Of a stretch of DNA of 28,250 nt, positions 7,796 through 14,573 are shown in pieces. The stretch is taken from positions 1 to 28,250 of IMG/VR virus record IMGVR_UViG_3300015171_000024. The stretch is one strand, 5' to 3'. The translations under genes and the position numbers were made by a program. The DNA is from a virus. The notes under the pieces were generated by a model. It saw only the letters and a program-made list of their open reading frames with translations, was not told the origin of the DNA and did no database searches. The first letter of the stretch is position 1. Every line of letters starts with the position of its first letter.

Positions 7796-8350
7796 TTAGT
7801 AATAGAAGCCAACCAGATGCACGGTGGCGACACTTGTCCCGCCCGTGGCCGCTACCGTGACCGGCAACGTGATAACATCTGCCGCCGCGAACGCGTTACT
7901 CGTTCCTTGTAGCGTAAGAGTTTGCACTTGCCCGACTAAAGGTGTCGCGTTCAACGCGCCGGATGCCACGATACTGGTCGCACTCGTTCCCGTGCTTCCG
8001 ACCGATAACGTAGGAGCGGTTGTAGCTCCCGCCGTCGTGCATTCCACTTTGACCGCAATAGCGATGAACTTCACGCCCGCAGGGATCGTCAATAGATTCG
8101 TGGTAGCTACCGCCGCGAGGTTGACGTTCGGCACCGTGATGTCGAACGGGATGCCCTTTTTCAACGCGGCCATCGTCGTGTATTTGTTCTGCCCGGCAGA
8201 CTCGATGCGAACATAATCAGTCGGCCCGAGCGGTTCCGTTGCTTTGCGGAGTTTCTTACTGATCGAAAACTCGGGCGCAAAATTCTGCGCGGTGACGTTA
8301 GTGACGAAAGCGATGGCGAGCGTCACCGCGAGAATTAGTTTTAGCTTCAT
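7796..8350 (-). CDS. Secreted beta-rich putative virion protein B (184 aa, Sec signal)
   Basis: 184 aa. Signal peptide at residues 1-21: MKLK, core LILAVTLAIAFVTNVTA, cut before QNFAPEF. A charged segment follows (SISKKLRKATEPLGPTDYVR), then a Thr/Ala/Val-rich beta domain with AVKVECTTAGATTAPTLSVG and an aromatic end LVGFYY. The C-terminal end resembles the end of the preceding gene (LVGLY), and the sequence around the two stop codons is similar, which suggests partial duplication. It lies between two other signal-peptide genes and downstream of the capsid genes. No Shine-Dalgarno site is visible. I recognise no named family; the mature domain looks like a decoration or spike-type domain. Confidence 0.7.
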   Translation of the reverse strand: MKLKLILAVTLAIAFVTNVTAQNFAPEFSISKKLRKATEPLGPTDYVRIESAGQNKYTTMAALKKGIPFDITVPNVNLAAVATTNLLTIPAGVKFIAIAVKVECTTAGATTAPTLSVGSTGTSATSIVASGALNATPLVGQVQTLTLQGTSNAFAAADVITLPVTVAATGGTSVATVHLVGFYY

Positions 8351-8395
8351 AAGGTTTGGGATTACAGCCGATAGGTTACGTTGTCGAGAGGAAAT

Positions 8396-8770
8396 TTAGT
8401 AAAGACCTACAAGGCCCGTCGCGGTAGTGCCTGTTGCATAAACCTTTTTCACTTGAATTGGCAGAATGAATCCGACCGCATTAGTGCCAACCGTAAAGGT
8501 AACTGCCGTGCCCGTGCCGACCATATCCACTTTGATCGTGCCCGCACCGCCCACGAAAATTCCTCGCACGCTGCTCGACAGATTCGCACCATCGTTAGGC
8601 GTAATCGCGAAAGCGTTCACCGGAGGCGCGGTAGCTTTCAGCATCTTTTGATCGGTCAACAGCGACGTATCTCCATTCATGGGGAGTAACGTCGAAAATG
8701 CCTGTTCCGCTGCGCTCGCCGCCGCGACAAGCAGGAAACTTACCGCGATGATTGCGAGAAGTTTTTTCAT
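8396..8770 (-). CDS. Secreted beta-rich putative virion protein A (124 aa, Sec signal)
   Basis: 124 aa from the ATG at 8770, chosen because it gives an ideal signal peptide (MKK, then LLAIIAVSFLLVAAASA, cut before AEQAF). An ATG at 8791 would add seven residues ahead of the basic start. The mature part contains SSSVRGIFVGGAGTIKVDM, AVTFTVGTNAVGFILPIQV and KKVYATGTTATGLVGLY. This second half matches the layout of small phage structural proteins that carry VxVGxxGxxxV...ILPVxVxxVxxTGTTA. In known phages such proteins have no signal peptide. It starts 52 bases after a palindrome copy and is probably the first gene of the secreted trio. Confidence 0.7.
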   Translation of the reverse strand: MKKLLAIIAVSFLLVAAASAAEQAFSTLLPMNGDTSLLTDQKMLKATAPPVNAFAITPNDGANLSSSVRGIFVGGAGTIKVDMVGTGTAVTFTVGTNAVGFILPIQVKKVYATGTTATGLVGLY

Positions 8771-8822
8771 GTTGTGCGGAGTGTGGTTCATTCTATTCGT
8801 TCTGTCGAATGTTTATTTTCGA

Positions 8823-8850
8823 GAGCGTTATTCGAAAAACCGAATAACTC
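8823..8850. repeat. 28-bp palindromic hairpin repeat, copy 2 (inverted)
   Basis: Same arms GTTATTCG and CGAATAAC, here as the full reverse complement of copies 3 and 6. Its edge (8849-8850) supplies two bases of the TGA stop of the small upstream gene. It lies between that gene and the secreted protein A gene. Confidence 0.9.
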
Positions 8851-8998
8851 AAGGCATGGGTGGCTTCTGACGGCGTTCCTTGTTTCGTTTCTCGACATAC
8901 AACGCCTGAAAGGCGGGCATATCCACCTTGCCGCGCGTCGAGGATCGCGCAGGACGCGCTTTTCCGCTCTTGGTGGGGTTAGATCGCTTACGGGCCAC
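8849..8998 (-). CDS. Small basic protein (49 aa, GTG start)
   Basis: 49 aa starting at GTG (8998), reading MARKRSNPTKSGKARPARSS, then a second half with FQALYVEKRNKERRQK and ending PPMP. A strong AAGGAGAG ribosome site lies eight bases upstream, and the start overlaps the end of the preceding gene, which supports a real coupled gene. It is strongly positive (many Arg and Lys), so nucleic-acid binding or a capsid-internal role is possible but unproven. Its stop TGA is completed by the palindrome repeat. No family recognised. Confidence 0.65.
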   Translation of the reverse strand: MARKRSNPTKSGKARPARSSTRGKVDMPAFQALYVEKRNKERRQKPPMP

Positions 8999-9485
8999 TT
9001 CGGACTCTCCTTGCCGCTGCCACGCGACCTTTTGCTTGTGCTACGCGGCTTCCGCCTTTTCTCCTGTCGCGACGAACCGGCACTTGCCCGTCTGCCTCGT
9101 ATAATCCGTTATCGCGCAGCTTTGGGCCGCGCATCGGAATCTTTCCCGATTCAAGTTGCTTTTGTCTGCGCGCATACGCGCGCTCTTCCGCGTCCGCAGG
9201 TAACGGCATCCTGTCATCCACGCCATCCAGCCTTTCGCGTAATGATTTTGCGCCACTGGCGCGCATTCGATCCTCTTCCTCGCGCTCTTCGCGTAAGCGC
9301 TTCAAATGCGCGGCGTGATTCTCGACCGCTTGCGCCTGCTTGCGATCTTGGTCTGCCTGCCATTCCTCTTCCGTGATTTGCTCCCGCTTGGGTCGCATTG
9401 AAGGCGGGAGGTTTAGTCTTACTTCTCTTTTGCGGCGCGGTATCGGCAATGTCCGCGCCTTGCCAATTTCGTTTTCGTTACTCAT
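8988..9485 (-). CDS. Charged helical protein of unknown function (165 aa)
   Basis: 165 aa from the ATG at 9485; a GTG two codons upstream (9491) is an alternative. The composition is dominated by Arg, Lys, Glu and Gln with a long helix (EEEWQADQDRKQAQAVEN, LKRLREEREEEDRMRAS) predicted as coiled coil, and a very basic C-terminus (PVRRDRRKGGSRVAQAKG). It follows a 12-bp hairpin and lies among capsid genes, so a head-associated or DNA-binding role is possible. I do not recognise a family. Its end overlaps the next small gene's GTG start. Confidence 0.7.
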   Translation of the reverse strand: MSNENEIGKARTLPIPRRKREVRLNLPPSMRPKREQITEEEWQADQDRKQAQAVENHAAHLKRLREEREEEDRMRASGAKSLRERLDGVDDRMPLPADAEERAYARRQKQLESGKIPMRGPKLRDNGLYEADGQVPVRRDRRKGGSRVAQAKGRVAAARRVRSGP

Positions 9486-9500
9486 AGTCACAAGAGTAAG

Positions 9501-9545
9501 CCGCTAGGGAGGTAGGCCGCAAGCACCTTTTTTCCTCCCTAGCGG
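9501..9545. repeat. Perfect 12-bp inverted repeat (strong hairpin)
   Basis: CCGCTAGGGAGG at 9501-9512 pairs with CCTCCCTAGCGG at 9534-9545 around a 21-base loop. It lies in the 66-base gap between the 181-aa gene and the 165-aa gene. No T-run follows on the minus strand, so it is not a classic intrinsic terminator. The minus-strand 5' arm and loop contain an AGGGAGG followed by A-rich bases, which look like a ribosome site paired with the CCTCCCT arm. It may act as an attenuator, an RNA-stability hairpin or a protein-binding site. Confidence 0.7.
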
Positions 9546-9551
9546 GCCTTG

Positions 9552-10097
9552 TTACTTCTTCTCGGCGCTGGTGCCTTTTTTCTCGTTCTTGGCTTTCGCC
9601 TTTTTCCCGCCCTTAGAGCGGTGAGCGTCAACCGTTGCCTGAGTCTTTTGCGGCTCAGTCAGTTGCGTAGCTCCCGGCACGCCGTTTTCGAGCAGCGATG
9701 GGGACGCCACGATGCTGTCGACGGTATCGCCATGCGCTTCCTGCTTGATAATCGGGAACTCGGTAGGCCGCGCGATAGCGAACCGATCCGCTCCCGCTTC
9801 CTTACCTACGCCGCCGTTTTGCTTGCGCGCTTCCTCTTCCTCGTCCTTGTGCGGTTCTCCCGGCACCTTACCGACGAACTCCTTTGTGGAGAGTTTCGTG
9901 GGCGTGGACAATTCCAAGTTGCGACGCTGCGTTTCAGTCAAGCCCTTCTCATGGCGCTCGACCGCCTCCTGTTGCAAGCGGGTCTGACGCTTATGCGTGT
10001 CCTCCGTTGCAGACGATGCCGTTTTGCCGGTCTTGAGAACCGGCTTGCGGTCACGTTTCACGGGCGCTTTCGCCTCAGTATTTTTTTCCTCGGACAT
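9552..10097 (-). CDS. Charged low-complexity protein downstream of capsid (181 aa)
   Basis: 181 aa, rich in Lys, Glu, Thr and Ala, with little hydrophobic content and so largely disordered. It starts MSEEKNTEAKAPVKRDRKP and ends in a Lys-rich tail (KKAKAKNEKKGTSAEKK). A middle segment (GADRFAIARPTEFPIIKQEA) is the only part that looks folded. It follows the major capsid gene directly with a 20-base gap and AAAGG upstream of the ATG. A head-associated or internal role is likely by position only. No family recognised. Confidence 0.7.
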   Translation of the reverse strand: MSEEKNTEAKAPVKRDRKPVLKTGKTASSATEDTHKRQTRLQQEAVERHEKGLTETQRRNLELSTPTKLSTKEFVGKVPGEPHKDEEEEARKQNGGVGKEAGADRFAIARPTEFPIIKQEAHGDTVDSIVASPSLLENGVPGATQLTEPQKTQATVDAHRSKGGKKAKAKNEKKGTSAEKK

Positions 10098-10117
10098 AAT
10101 AGTGATTTGCCTTTCTG

Positions 10118-11131
10118 TTAGAGGATGACGTTGTGCTTGATCGCAACCATGCGCACGTTTTTCGCCTCATAAACGCGCGACCAGTTGCCCGACAAGGCCA
10201 ACTCCGCATTGCTCGGAGAAGGGCCAGCCATACCCGCAGCGCCCGTCCATTTCACCCCGCGAGGGTGCAACAGGAACCGGCGACGGTTGATCATCACGTT
10301 TTGACCTGCGAGCGCGACGCGCGAGAACTCTAATTGCCAAGTCCCGAAGCCGCCCTCGATAGGATCATCCGTGCCACTCACCCCGAGCGCGATAGCGCCA
10401 AGGCCGAACATGACGCTCGTGTATTGCAACGCGCCGTTGACCGTAGCCACTGGCATGTTGTCATCCACGATGACTTCCAGCCCTTGAAACGTCGCGATCT
10501 GTTCGCGTGCGTCTGTGACGGGGATGAAGTCGATCAAGTCCAGTTTCATCAGACTAGCTTCCACCGCAGAGTGCATCGCGATAGCCACCAGCTTCCGCTT
10601 CGCGTCTCCGAGAAGTTGCTTTGCATTGATGAAGTTCACGCCGTTAAGCGTGTTGTCGGTTACAACCGTGCCGGGAGCCGCCAACGAGACATCAGTCTGG
10701 TTGCCACTCATTGTGCCGGTTGCGAACACGCCCTGCAACATGGCGATCAACTGATCTTCATGCCGACGGGCCCAATAATCTGCCACCAAGTCGCCGATGG
10801 TTTTCATCGGGTCGGAGCCAGAGAGATACTTCGCAAGGTCGTGAGTGCTCCACGCGTCAGCGCGGTTATGGATCACACTGACATCTGCGGTCGCCCCGAT
10901 TTTCTTCGTCGTGAGCGTTCCCGTGTCAGTGATGATTTGATCACTACCCTGCAAATCCTGCCAGAAAGGCATGTTGATTGTTTGACCGCCGCCAGCCGCG
11001 AGAGTCGCGAAAGCAGGATCAACGTCAACGATGCCGGATGCGAAAAACCGCGAGACTTGCGCCGTCCGTTCCACAACGTAGGGCAAGAACTCGGCTGGCA
11101 CGATCACATCGGAGATTTGCGTATAAGCCAT
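10118..11131 (-). CDS. Major capsid protein (HK97 fold)
   Basis: 337 aa. It forms the icosahedral shell. The opening MAYTQISDVIVPAEFLPYVV, then TAQVSRFFASGI, is typical of a broad family of phage coat proteins, followed by GGGQTINMPFWQDLQG (E-loop/N-arm region) and AWSTHDLAKYLSGSDPMKTIG. The helix DYWARRHEDQLIAMLQGVFA is the spine-helix pattern of this family. The C-terminal part has LEVIVDDNMPVA and LSGNWSRVYEAKNVRMVAIKHN, also family-like. Length is normal. AAGGAAAG lies about 11 bases before the ATG, and a candidate promoter plus structured leader occupies the 248 bases upstream. No protease fusion or long scaffold domain is fused to it. Confidence 0.92.
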   Translation of the reverse strand: MAYTQISDVIVPAEFLPYVVERTAQVSRFFASGIVDVDPAFATLAAGGGQTINMPFWQDLQGSDQIITDTGTLTTKKIGATADVSVIHNRADAWSTHDLAKYLSGSDPMKTIGDLVADYWARRHEDQLIAMLQGVFATGTMSGNQTDVSLAAPGTVVTDNTLNGVNFINAKQLLGDAKRKLVAIAMHSAVEASLMKLDLIDFIPVTDAREQIATFQGLEVIVDDNMPVATVNGALQYTSVMFGLGAIALGVSGTDDPIEGGFGTWQLEFSRVALAGQNVMINRRRFLLHPRGVKWTGAAGMAGPSPSNAELALSGNWSRVYEAKNVRMVAIKHNVIL

Positions 11132-11183
11132 CTAAGTTTCTTCTTTCCTTAGTTGACTGGCACCTTCCTCGCCCCTCCTCGGT

Positions 11184-11332
11184 CGCTCACACGAGCGTAA
11201 ATCGGAACTACGAAAACCAGCCAAAATTTACTTTGGGTTTCGCGTAGCTCCACCGGAGCCGGGTGCCAACGAATCGCGCTGCCCCGCCCGCTCTTTCGTT
11301 TCCCGCACCGTCTTACTATCCCACCGGAATAG
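11184..11332 (-). promoter_or_regulatory. Structured leader upstream of the major capsid gene
   Basis: The 248-base gap before the capsid start folds into at least four hairpins on the minus strand. Hairpin 1 (11316-11332) has seven paired bases with one G-U pair; hairpin 2 (11247-11259) is GCTCC-GGT-GGAGC. Both share the apical sequence TCCGGTGG. Hairpin 3 (11208-11247) pairs CTACG with CGTAG and encloses an inner CCAAA/TTTGG stem. Hairpin 4 (11184-11197) is CGCTC-GTGT-GAGCG. No coding frame fills this gap. The repeated loop suggests a protein-binding or RNA-control site, but no known RNA family was recognised. Confidence 0.5.
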
Positions 11333-11348
11333 CTCGACCTTGAATCTG

Positions 11349-11377
11349 CTTGTAGTCGCGCTCGCCTGTCGCGTCAA
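11349..11377 (-). promoter_or_regulatory. Candidate late promoter for the major capsid gene
   Basis: On the minus strand TTGACG (11377-11372) is followed after 17 bases by TACAAG (11354-11349), a fair sigma-70-like -35 and -10 pair. A similar TTGACGCGA occurs at 12909-12901 ahead of the scaffold gene but without a good -10. Transcription would start just downstream and give a leader of about 210 bases. Confidence 0.4.
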
Positions 11378-11379
11378 CT

Positions 11380-11646
11380 TTATTTTTGCTTATCCTGCCA
11401 GAACGGCCCGACAATCGACTGTTCACATGCCGTCAGCCATTCTCGAAAACACTGGATCGCCTCTACCGCATCCCGGCCTTCTCTGATTTGATGCTGCATT
11501 GCTTCGGCATATAGCTCTATCGAAAGGAGAGTAGACAATCCGCCATCTTCCCCGCGCACGCCCTTCGCTTCCTCATACAACTCGGGGTTGGGGTTGTGGA
11601 TAAATCCGGGCTTCTTTTCTATTGGCCCGTCACTAACAAATTCCAT
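11380..11646 (-). CDS. Unknown small protein upstream of capsid (88 aa)
   Basis: 88 aa from the ATG at 11646, starting one base after the stop of the lipoprotein gene. The first half is loop-rich (SDGPIEKKPGFIHNPNPE), the second half helical (LLSIELYAEAMQHQIREGR, then AVEAIQCFREWLTACEQS). It looks soluble and has no signal peptide or metal motif. It is the last gene before the capsid promoter region. No family recognised. Confidence 0.65.
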   Translation of the reverse strand: MEFVSDGPIEKKPGFIHNPNPELYEEAKGVRGEDGGLSTLLSIELYAEAMQHQIREGRDAVEAIQCFREWLTACEQSIVGPFWQDKQK

Positions 11647-11647
11647 T

Positions 11648-11869
11648 TCAGTAGCACATCGCCCCGATGAATTTCGGATCGCCCTGATGCTTGTGCGATG
11701 CGCGGGCGGTTTCTATTGTTCGACGCCCGTCCTGCCACCAGTTATAGCATTGCCCTGTCGGAAGCTCTGGCAAAGGTTCAAGACGTTTCGCCGCATCTTG
11801 AAACATTGCGTTGCAACCGCTGAACGTTAGACACAGAATCGCAGCGACAATGTGCTGCCATAACTTCAT
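11648..11869 (-). CDS. Small lipoprotein (73 aa)
   Basis: 73 aa from the ATG at 11869, which overlaps the preceding stop as ATGA. A longer frame to 11914 exists but lies inside the upstream gene. Residues 1-19 are MKLWQHIVAAILCLTFSGC, a signal peptide ending in a lipobox-like SGC, so the protein is probably lipid-anchored to the envelope. The mature part is short and polar with three further Cys or Trp-rich stretches (TGQCYNWWQDGRR, GAMCY). An outer-membrane spanin subunit or a superinfection-exclusion lipoprotein are options; position among capsid genes is unusual for either. The -3 residue is Phe rather than the usual Leu or Val, which slightly lowers confidence. Confidence 0.65.
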   Translation of the reverse strand: MKLWQHIVAAILCLTFSGCNAMFQDAAKRLEPLPELPTGQCYNWWQDGRRTIETARASHKHQGDPKFIGAMCY

Positions 11870-12042
11870 GTCGCGACGTTGTCGTCCATCACGAGCGTAT
11901 CGCTCAGGATGCATACGCCGTTCGTGTCCAGCGTTGCGCCGTTGATGTCGTAACGACGATCCGTGTCACTATCAAGTGAAGTAACCGGCGCGTTTTGGTT
12001 ACTGATCGCCTGCAATGCCGTGATAAGTGCTGCTACAGTCAT
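11866..12042 (-). CDS. Unknown small acidic protein (58 aa)
   Basis: 58 aa: MTVAALITALQAISNQNAPV, then TSLDSDTDRRYDINGATLD and ILSDTLVMDDNVAT. The stop overlaps the lipoprotein start as ATGA, which supports a real coupled gene. It is acidic with a short N-terminal helix and repeated Asp-rich turns. Position between scaffold and lipoprotein suggests a head gene. No family recognised; the start is the only ATG in the gap. Confidence 0.6.
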   Translation of the reverse strand: MTVAALITALQAISNQNAPVTSLDSDTDRRYDINGATLDTNGVCILSDTLVMDDNVAT

Positions 12043-12073
12043 GTCTGCGTTTTACAGCCGCGCTTTCACTTCG

Positions 12074-12871
12074 TCAAACATTGATTCCCGCTTCCTGCTT
12101 GAATCGCTTTGCCTTCACCGGGTCTTTCTTAACAATCTCCATCTGACGAGTCAGATTGAAATGCTCGCCTTTCTTCCACGGATTAGGTCCATCCGCGATG
12201 ACACGCCTTGTCCCGTCTCCGGTCGTTTGACTTTGCGCGCCCTCGTTGCCCTCAAATAGATGCACGGCGCTCGTGGAAAGTTCCTCGACCGCTTCCGCGA
12301 TGGTCTTGAGTTCGCTCTTGGTATTGTAATCCTTTTGCCCGTCCTGCTTGTAGAGCACTACCTTGTCGCCTTCCATCTTCGCGCGAGATTTGATGCGAGC
12401 CACGATGTCGTCCATCGCAGCGGGCTTCGCTCCGAGCCGCGCCGCTTCTTTCATCGCCTCTTGGTCGATCATCATGGACTCAAGCCGCGACTGCAACGCC
12501 TGCGCCTTAGCCGCTTCCTTGGCGAGTTTCTTTTCCGAATCTTCGCGCATCGTTTTCGTGCGCTCCTCGATCAACTTCTCGACGCCATCCTTTTTGACCA
12601 GCTTTGCGTCGGACAACTCCTGCTCCTTGCCCTTCAAATCACGAAGCCGCTCGGCGTCTCCGATGTCCTCAAATTCTTCCAGCTTGGTCTTGAGTTCGTC
12701 GCGCTCGCGCAGGATTCGCGTGTTAGAGTCACGCATTTCATTCAGGCGCGCGGTCGGAACTACGCCGCCTTCCACTTCCAGCACGAACTTTCCTTCCCCG
12801 TTTTTCTTGTAATGCTCTTTGAGCGTTTCAGGAATTTCGGCCTCGTTTTCGATAATCGGTTTCATTGCCAT
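12074..12871 (-). CDS. Head scaffold protein
   Basis: 265 aa from ATG 12871 (an upstream TTG at 12886 and an ATG at 12865 are alternatives). Scaffolds guide capsid assembly and are then lost. The sequence is helical and charged with a long coiled coil (RILRERDELKTKLEEFEDIG to LAKEAAKAQALQSRLESM). The N-terminus (KPIIENEAEIPETLKEHYKK) and the C-terminal NPWKKGEHFNLTRQMEIVKK, then PVKAKRFKQEAGI, match the scaffold type common in siphoviruses. It lies two small genes upstream of the 88-aa gene and capsid. A terminator-like hairpin lies directly upstream of it. Confidence 0.8.
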   Translation of the reverse strand: MAMKPIIENEAEIPETLKEHYKKNGEGKFVLEVEGGVVPTARLNEMRDSNTRILRERDELKTKLEEFEDIGDAERLRDLKGKEQELSDAKLVKKDGVEKLIEERTKTMREDSEKKLAKEAAKAQALQSRLESMMIDQEAMKEAARLGAKPAAMDDIVARIKSRAKMEGDKVVLYKQDGQKDYNTKSELKTIAEAVEELSTSAVHLFEGNEGAQSQTTGDGTRRVIADGPNPWKKGEHFNLTRQMEIVKKDPVKAKRFKQEAGINV

Positions 12872-12911
12872 AAGACTGAGAGTCAAGCGCGTTAGCGTTA
12901 TCGCGTCAAAT

Positions 12912-12950
12912 AGAAAACGCGCGCCCCAACCACAAGAGCGCGCGTCCCCT
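12912..12950 (-). terminator. Probable intrinsic terminator upstream of scaffold gene
   Basis: On the minus strand ACGCGCGC (12945-12938) pairs with GCGCGCGT (12924-12917) around a 13-base loop and is followed by TTTCTATTT. The 8-bp, very GC-rich stem plus a short T-rich tail is typical of an intrinsic terminator. It lies after the stop of the 53-aa gene at 12964 and before the scaffold start, so it may end the portal-to-small-protein transcript. The scaffold-to-lipoprotein genes would then need their own promoter; TTGACG at 12909-12904 is nearby but lacks a good -10. Confidence 0.6.
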
Positions 12951-12963
12951 TTCGGGAAATGTT

Positions 12964-13125
12964 TTACGCCATAGGACGTTTCCCCGGCGCTTTCCCAATT
13001 ACCGGCCCCGGCCCGCTTTTGATTTGCGGTTTAGGATTCGTCTTACCCACTCGCGGCTTATTAGCGCCACCTTTTAGTGTGCGCTGTGTTCCGCCCGACG
13101 TTTTGAATGTTGCTTTTCTAGCCAT
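12964..13125 (-). CDS. Gly/Lys/Pro-rich basic protein (53 aa)
   Basis: 53 aa: MARKATFKTSGGTQRTLKGG, then ANKPRVGKTNPKPQIKSGP, ending GKAPGKRPMA. Highly basic, Gly and Pro-rich, without hydrophobic core, so probably disordered. It resembles its neighbour at 13163-13306: both share a KPK or NPKP run followed by I(K)SGP. It ends 14 bases before the terminator. The ribosome site is weak (AAAAG). Role unknown; head-internal or DNA-binding peptides are possible. Confidence 0.5.
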   Translation of the reverse strand: MARKATFKTSGGTQRTLKGGANKPRVGKTNPKPQIKSGPGPVIGKAPGKRPMA

Positions 13126-13162
13126 AAAATCTTTTGTGTCACCCCCCTCGTATTGAACTCCC

Positions 13163-13306
13163 TTACTTCTTTGGCCCGCTTATCACTTTTGGTTTCGGAA
13201 AACGTTTTGGTTTCGGTGTTCCGCCTTGCACTCCACCTACGCGTCCTTCACCGTTGCCGATTCCTGTTCTGACTCGGGTCTTATTCATAGGAACTTGTTC
13301 TGCCAT
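13163..13306 (-). CDS. Gly/Lys/Pro-rich basic protein (47 aa)
   Basis: 47 aa: MAEQVPMNKTRVRTGIGNGE, then GRVGGVQGGTPKPKRFPKPK and VISGPKK. It is basic and Gly/Pro-rich like the next gene and may be a tandem paralogue. It begins 35 bases after a palindrome copy. A small CACGA-TCAAT-TCGTG inverted repeat lies just before the start. No family recognised. Confidence 0.5.
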   Translation of the reverse strand: MAEQVPMNKTRVRTGIGNGEGRVGGVQGGTPKPKRFPKPKVISGPKK

Positions 13307-13340
13307 CACGAATTGATCGTGTCAATAGTAATAGCGTTTT

Positions 13341-13368
13341 GAGTTATTCGGTTTTTCGAATAACGCTC
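13341..13368. repeat. 28-bp palindromic hairpin repeat, copy 3
   Basis: Arms GTTATTCG and CGAATAAC with loop GTTTTT (plus strand). It lies one base after the stop of the MuF-like gene and 34 bases before the 47-aa gene. Minus-strand orientation: GAGCG end first, loop AAAAAC. Confidence 0.9.
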
Positions 13369-13369
13369 G

Positions 13370-14569
13370 TCATGCCTTTACTTTCTTTAATAGCTCCTCT
13401 GCGCTTAACGGTCGATTGTCTTGATTCGTGATGTCGCTTAGACCTAGCTTGCCCTGTCGCCAGAGTTTCGCCGCCGTCTCTCCGAGTAGATCGTTCTGGA
13501 AGCTGTTGCTTTTCCCGTTGAGCCACTTCTCATAGCCGTTGTCCACGCCTACTTGCCCGTCCATACTGGCGCGCGTGCTAATCTCGATCTTCGCAGCTTC
13601 CTTTTCGGTGAAACCTTTCCCGACCAAGCGTTGCTGGAAAAAGTCCTTGAGCGGCTTGCCGCCGCCCTCCTTGGCCTTCCATGCGTTCGGCCCTTTCATT
13701 TCGTCAAAGCTGTATAGCACCGGGATTTGTGTGCTCCTGCAACCCCAATGAGCTGTCGGGCCGGGGAAGTTCTTATCGTGTGCGATGGGCTTGTAGCCGC
13801 CGTAATCAGCGATGTCGCCCGATGGAGGTAGCTCCCACGCCTTGCTGTCCAGAGCTATGCAAATTTCCGTTGTGCGCGAGTCGAGCGTGCTTACCCATTG
13901 AATCCCTTTGATGAGCGATTTGTTTTGCATGAACGATTCCAGCCGCGCCGCGTTCGCGACCGCAATCACGCTTGTTCTCACGAGAGTCTCCGCTTGAGCC
14001 GTAGGGATACGCATTAGACCGTCTGTGAAGCCCGCCTCGCGCGTCCCGCGCACCCGGCGCACAAGATCGCCTATCCCTTCGCCTTGGAGCATTCCTAGAC
14101 GCATCTGGACTTGAAACCGGGCAAGCAGTTCGGCCCCTTGGCGCGCCCACCATTCATCTGCGTAGCGCCCCGAAATAAACGTGTTGGACGCCAGCGCCTT
14201 TAGTTGCGCCTGCGTGAACGACACGTCGATTATCGGCACCTTGATTTTGTTGTTTACCGATAGGCCGATATGGCTGGCGCTCGCTTGCGCCACTTTCCCG
14301 AGTGCCGCCAAGTGACTCTTGGAAATGTCGCCGTAAGCCGTTCTGATAGTATCCTTGACCTGCGCCAACAACATGCGCAGCCGCGCCGCGTTTATGTTGT
14401 TCCGGCTCGTGATGCGCGCCAGCTTCCCGGTTATATCATCCTCAAGCGCGGAGAGCATCGTCAAGATGTCGCGCCGGATGCCGCCGCTCGTTCGAAGTAG
14501 GTCTATGACGTGCGCGTTCACCTGATCTATCAGATGCGCGCTTAGGTTATCTTCGGAGCCGCGATACAC
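13370..14569 (-). CDS. Minor head protein (MuF / SPP1 gp7-like)
   Basis: 399 aa starting at GTG (14569) with GGAG eight bases upstream. MuF-type proteins sit inside or near the portal and aid assembly or ejection. The diagnostic core is at about residues 224-284: QWVSTLDSRTTEICIALDSK, AWELPPSG, then GPTAHWGCRSTQIPV, with the His and Cys of the conserved HWGCRS motif present. The N-terminal 200 residues are helical. The C-terminus (FFQQRLVGKGFTEKEAAK, GETAAKLWRQGKLGLSDI) has no toxin motif I recognise, unlike polymorphic MuF proteins. It follows the portal with one 61-aa gene between, as expected. Confidence 0.88.
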   Translation of the reverse strand: MYRGSEDNLSAHLIDQVNAHVIDLLRTSGGIRRDILTMLSALEDDITGKLARITSRNNINAARLRMLLAQVKDTIRTAYGDISKSHLAALGKVAQASASHIGLSVNNKIKVPIIDVSFTQAQLKALASNTFISGRYADEWWARQGAELLARFQVQMRLGMLQGEGIGDLVRRVRGTREAGFTDGLMRIPTAQAETLVRTSVIAVANAARLESFMQNKSLIKGIQWVSTLDSRTTEICIALDSKAWELPPSGDIADYGGYKPIAHDKNFPGPTAHWGCRSTQIPVLYSFDEMKGPNAWKAKEGGGKPLKDFFQQRLVGKGFTEKEAAKIEISTRASMDGQVGVDNGYEKWLNGKSNSFQNDLLGETAAKLWRQGKLGLSDITNQDNRPLSAEELLKKVKA

Positions 14570-14573
14570 GGCT

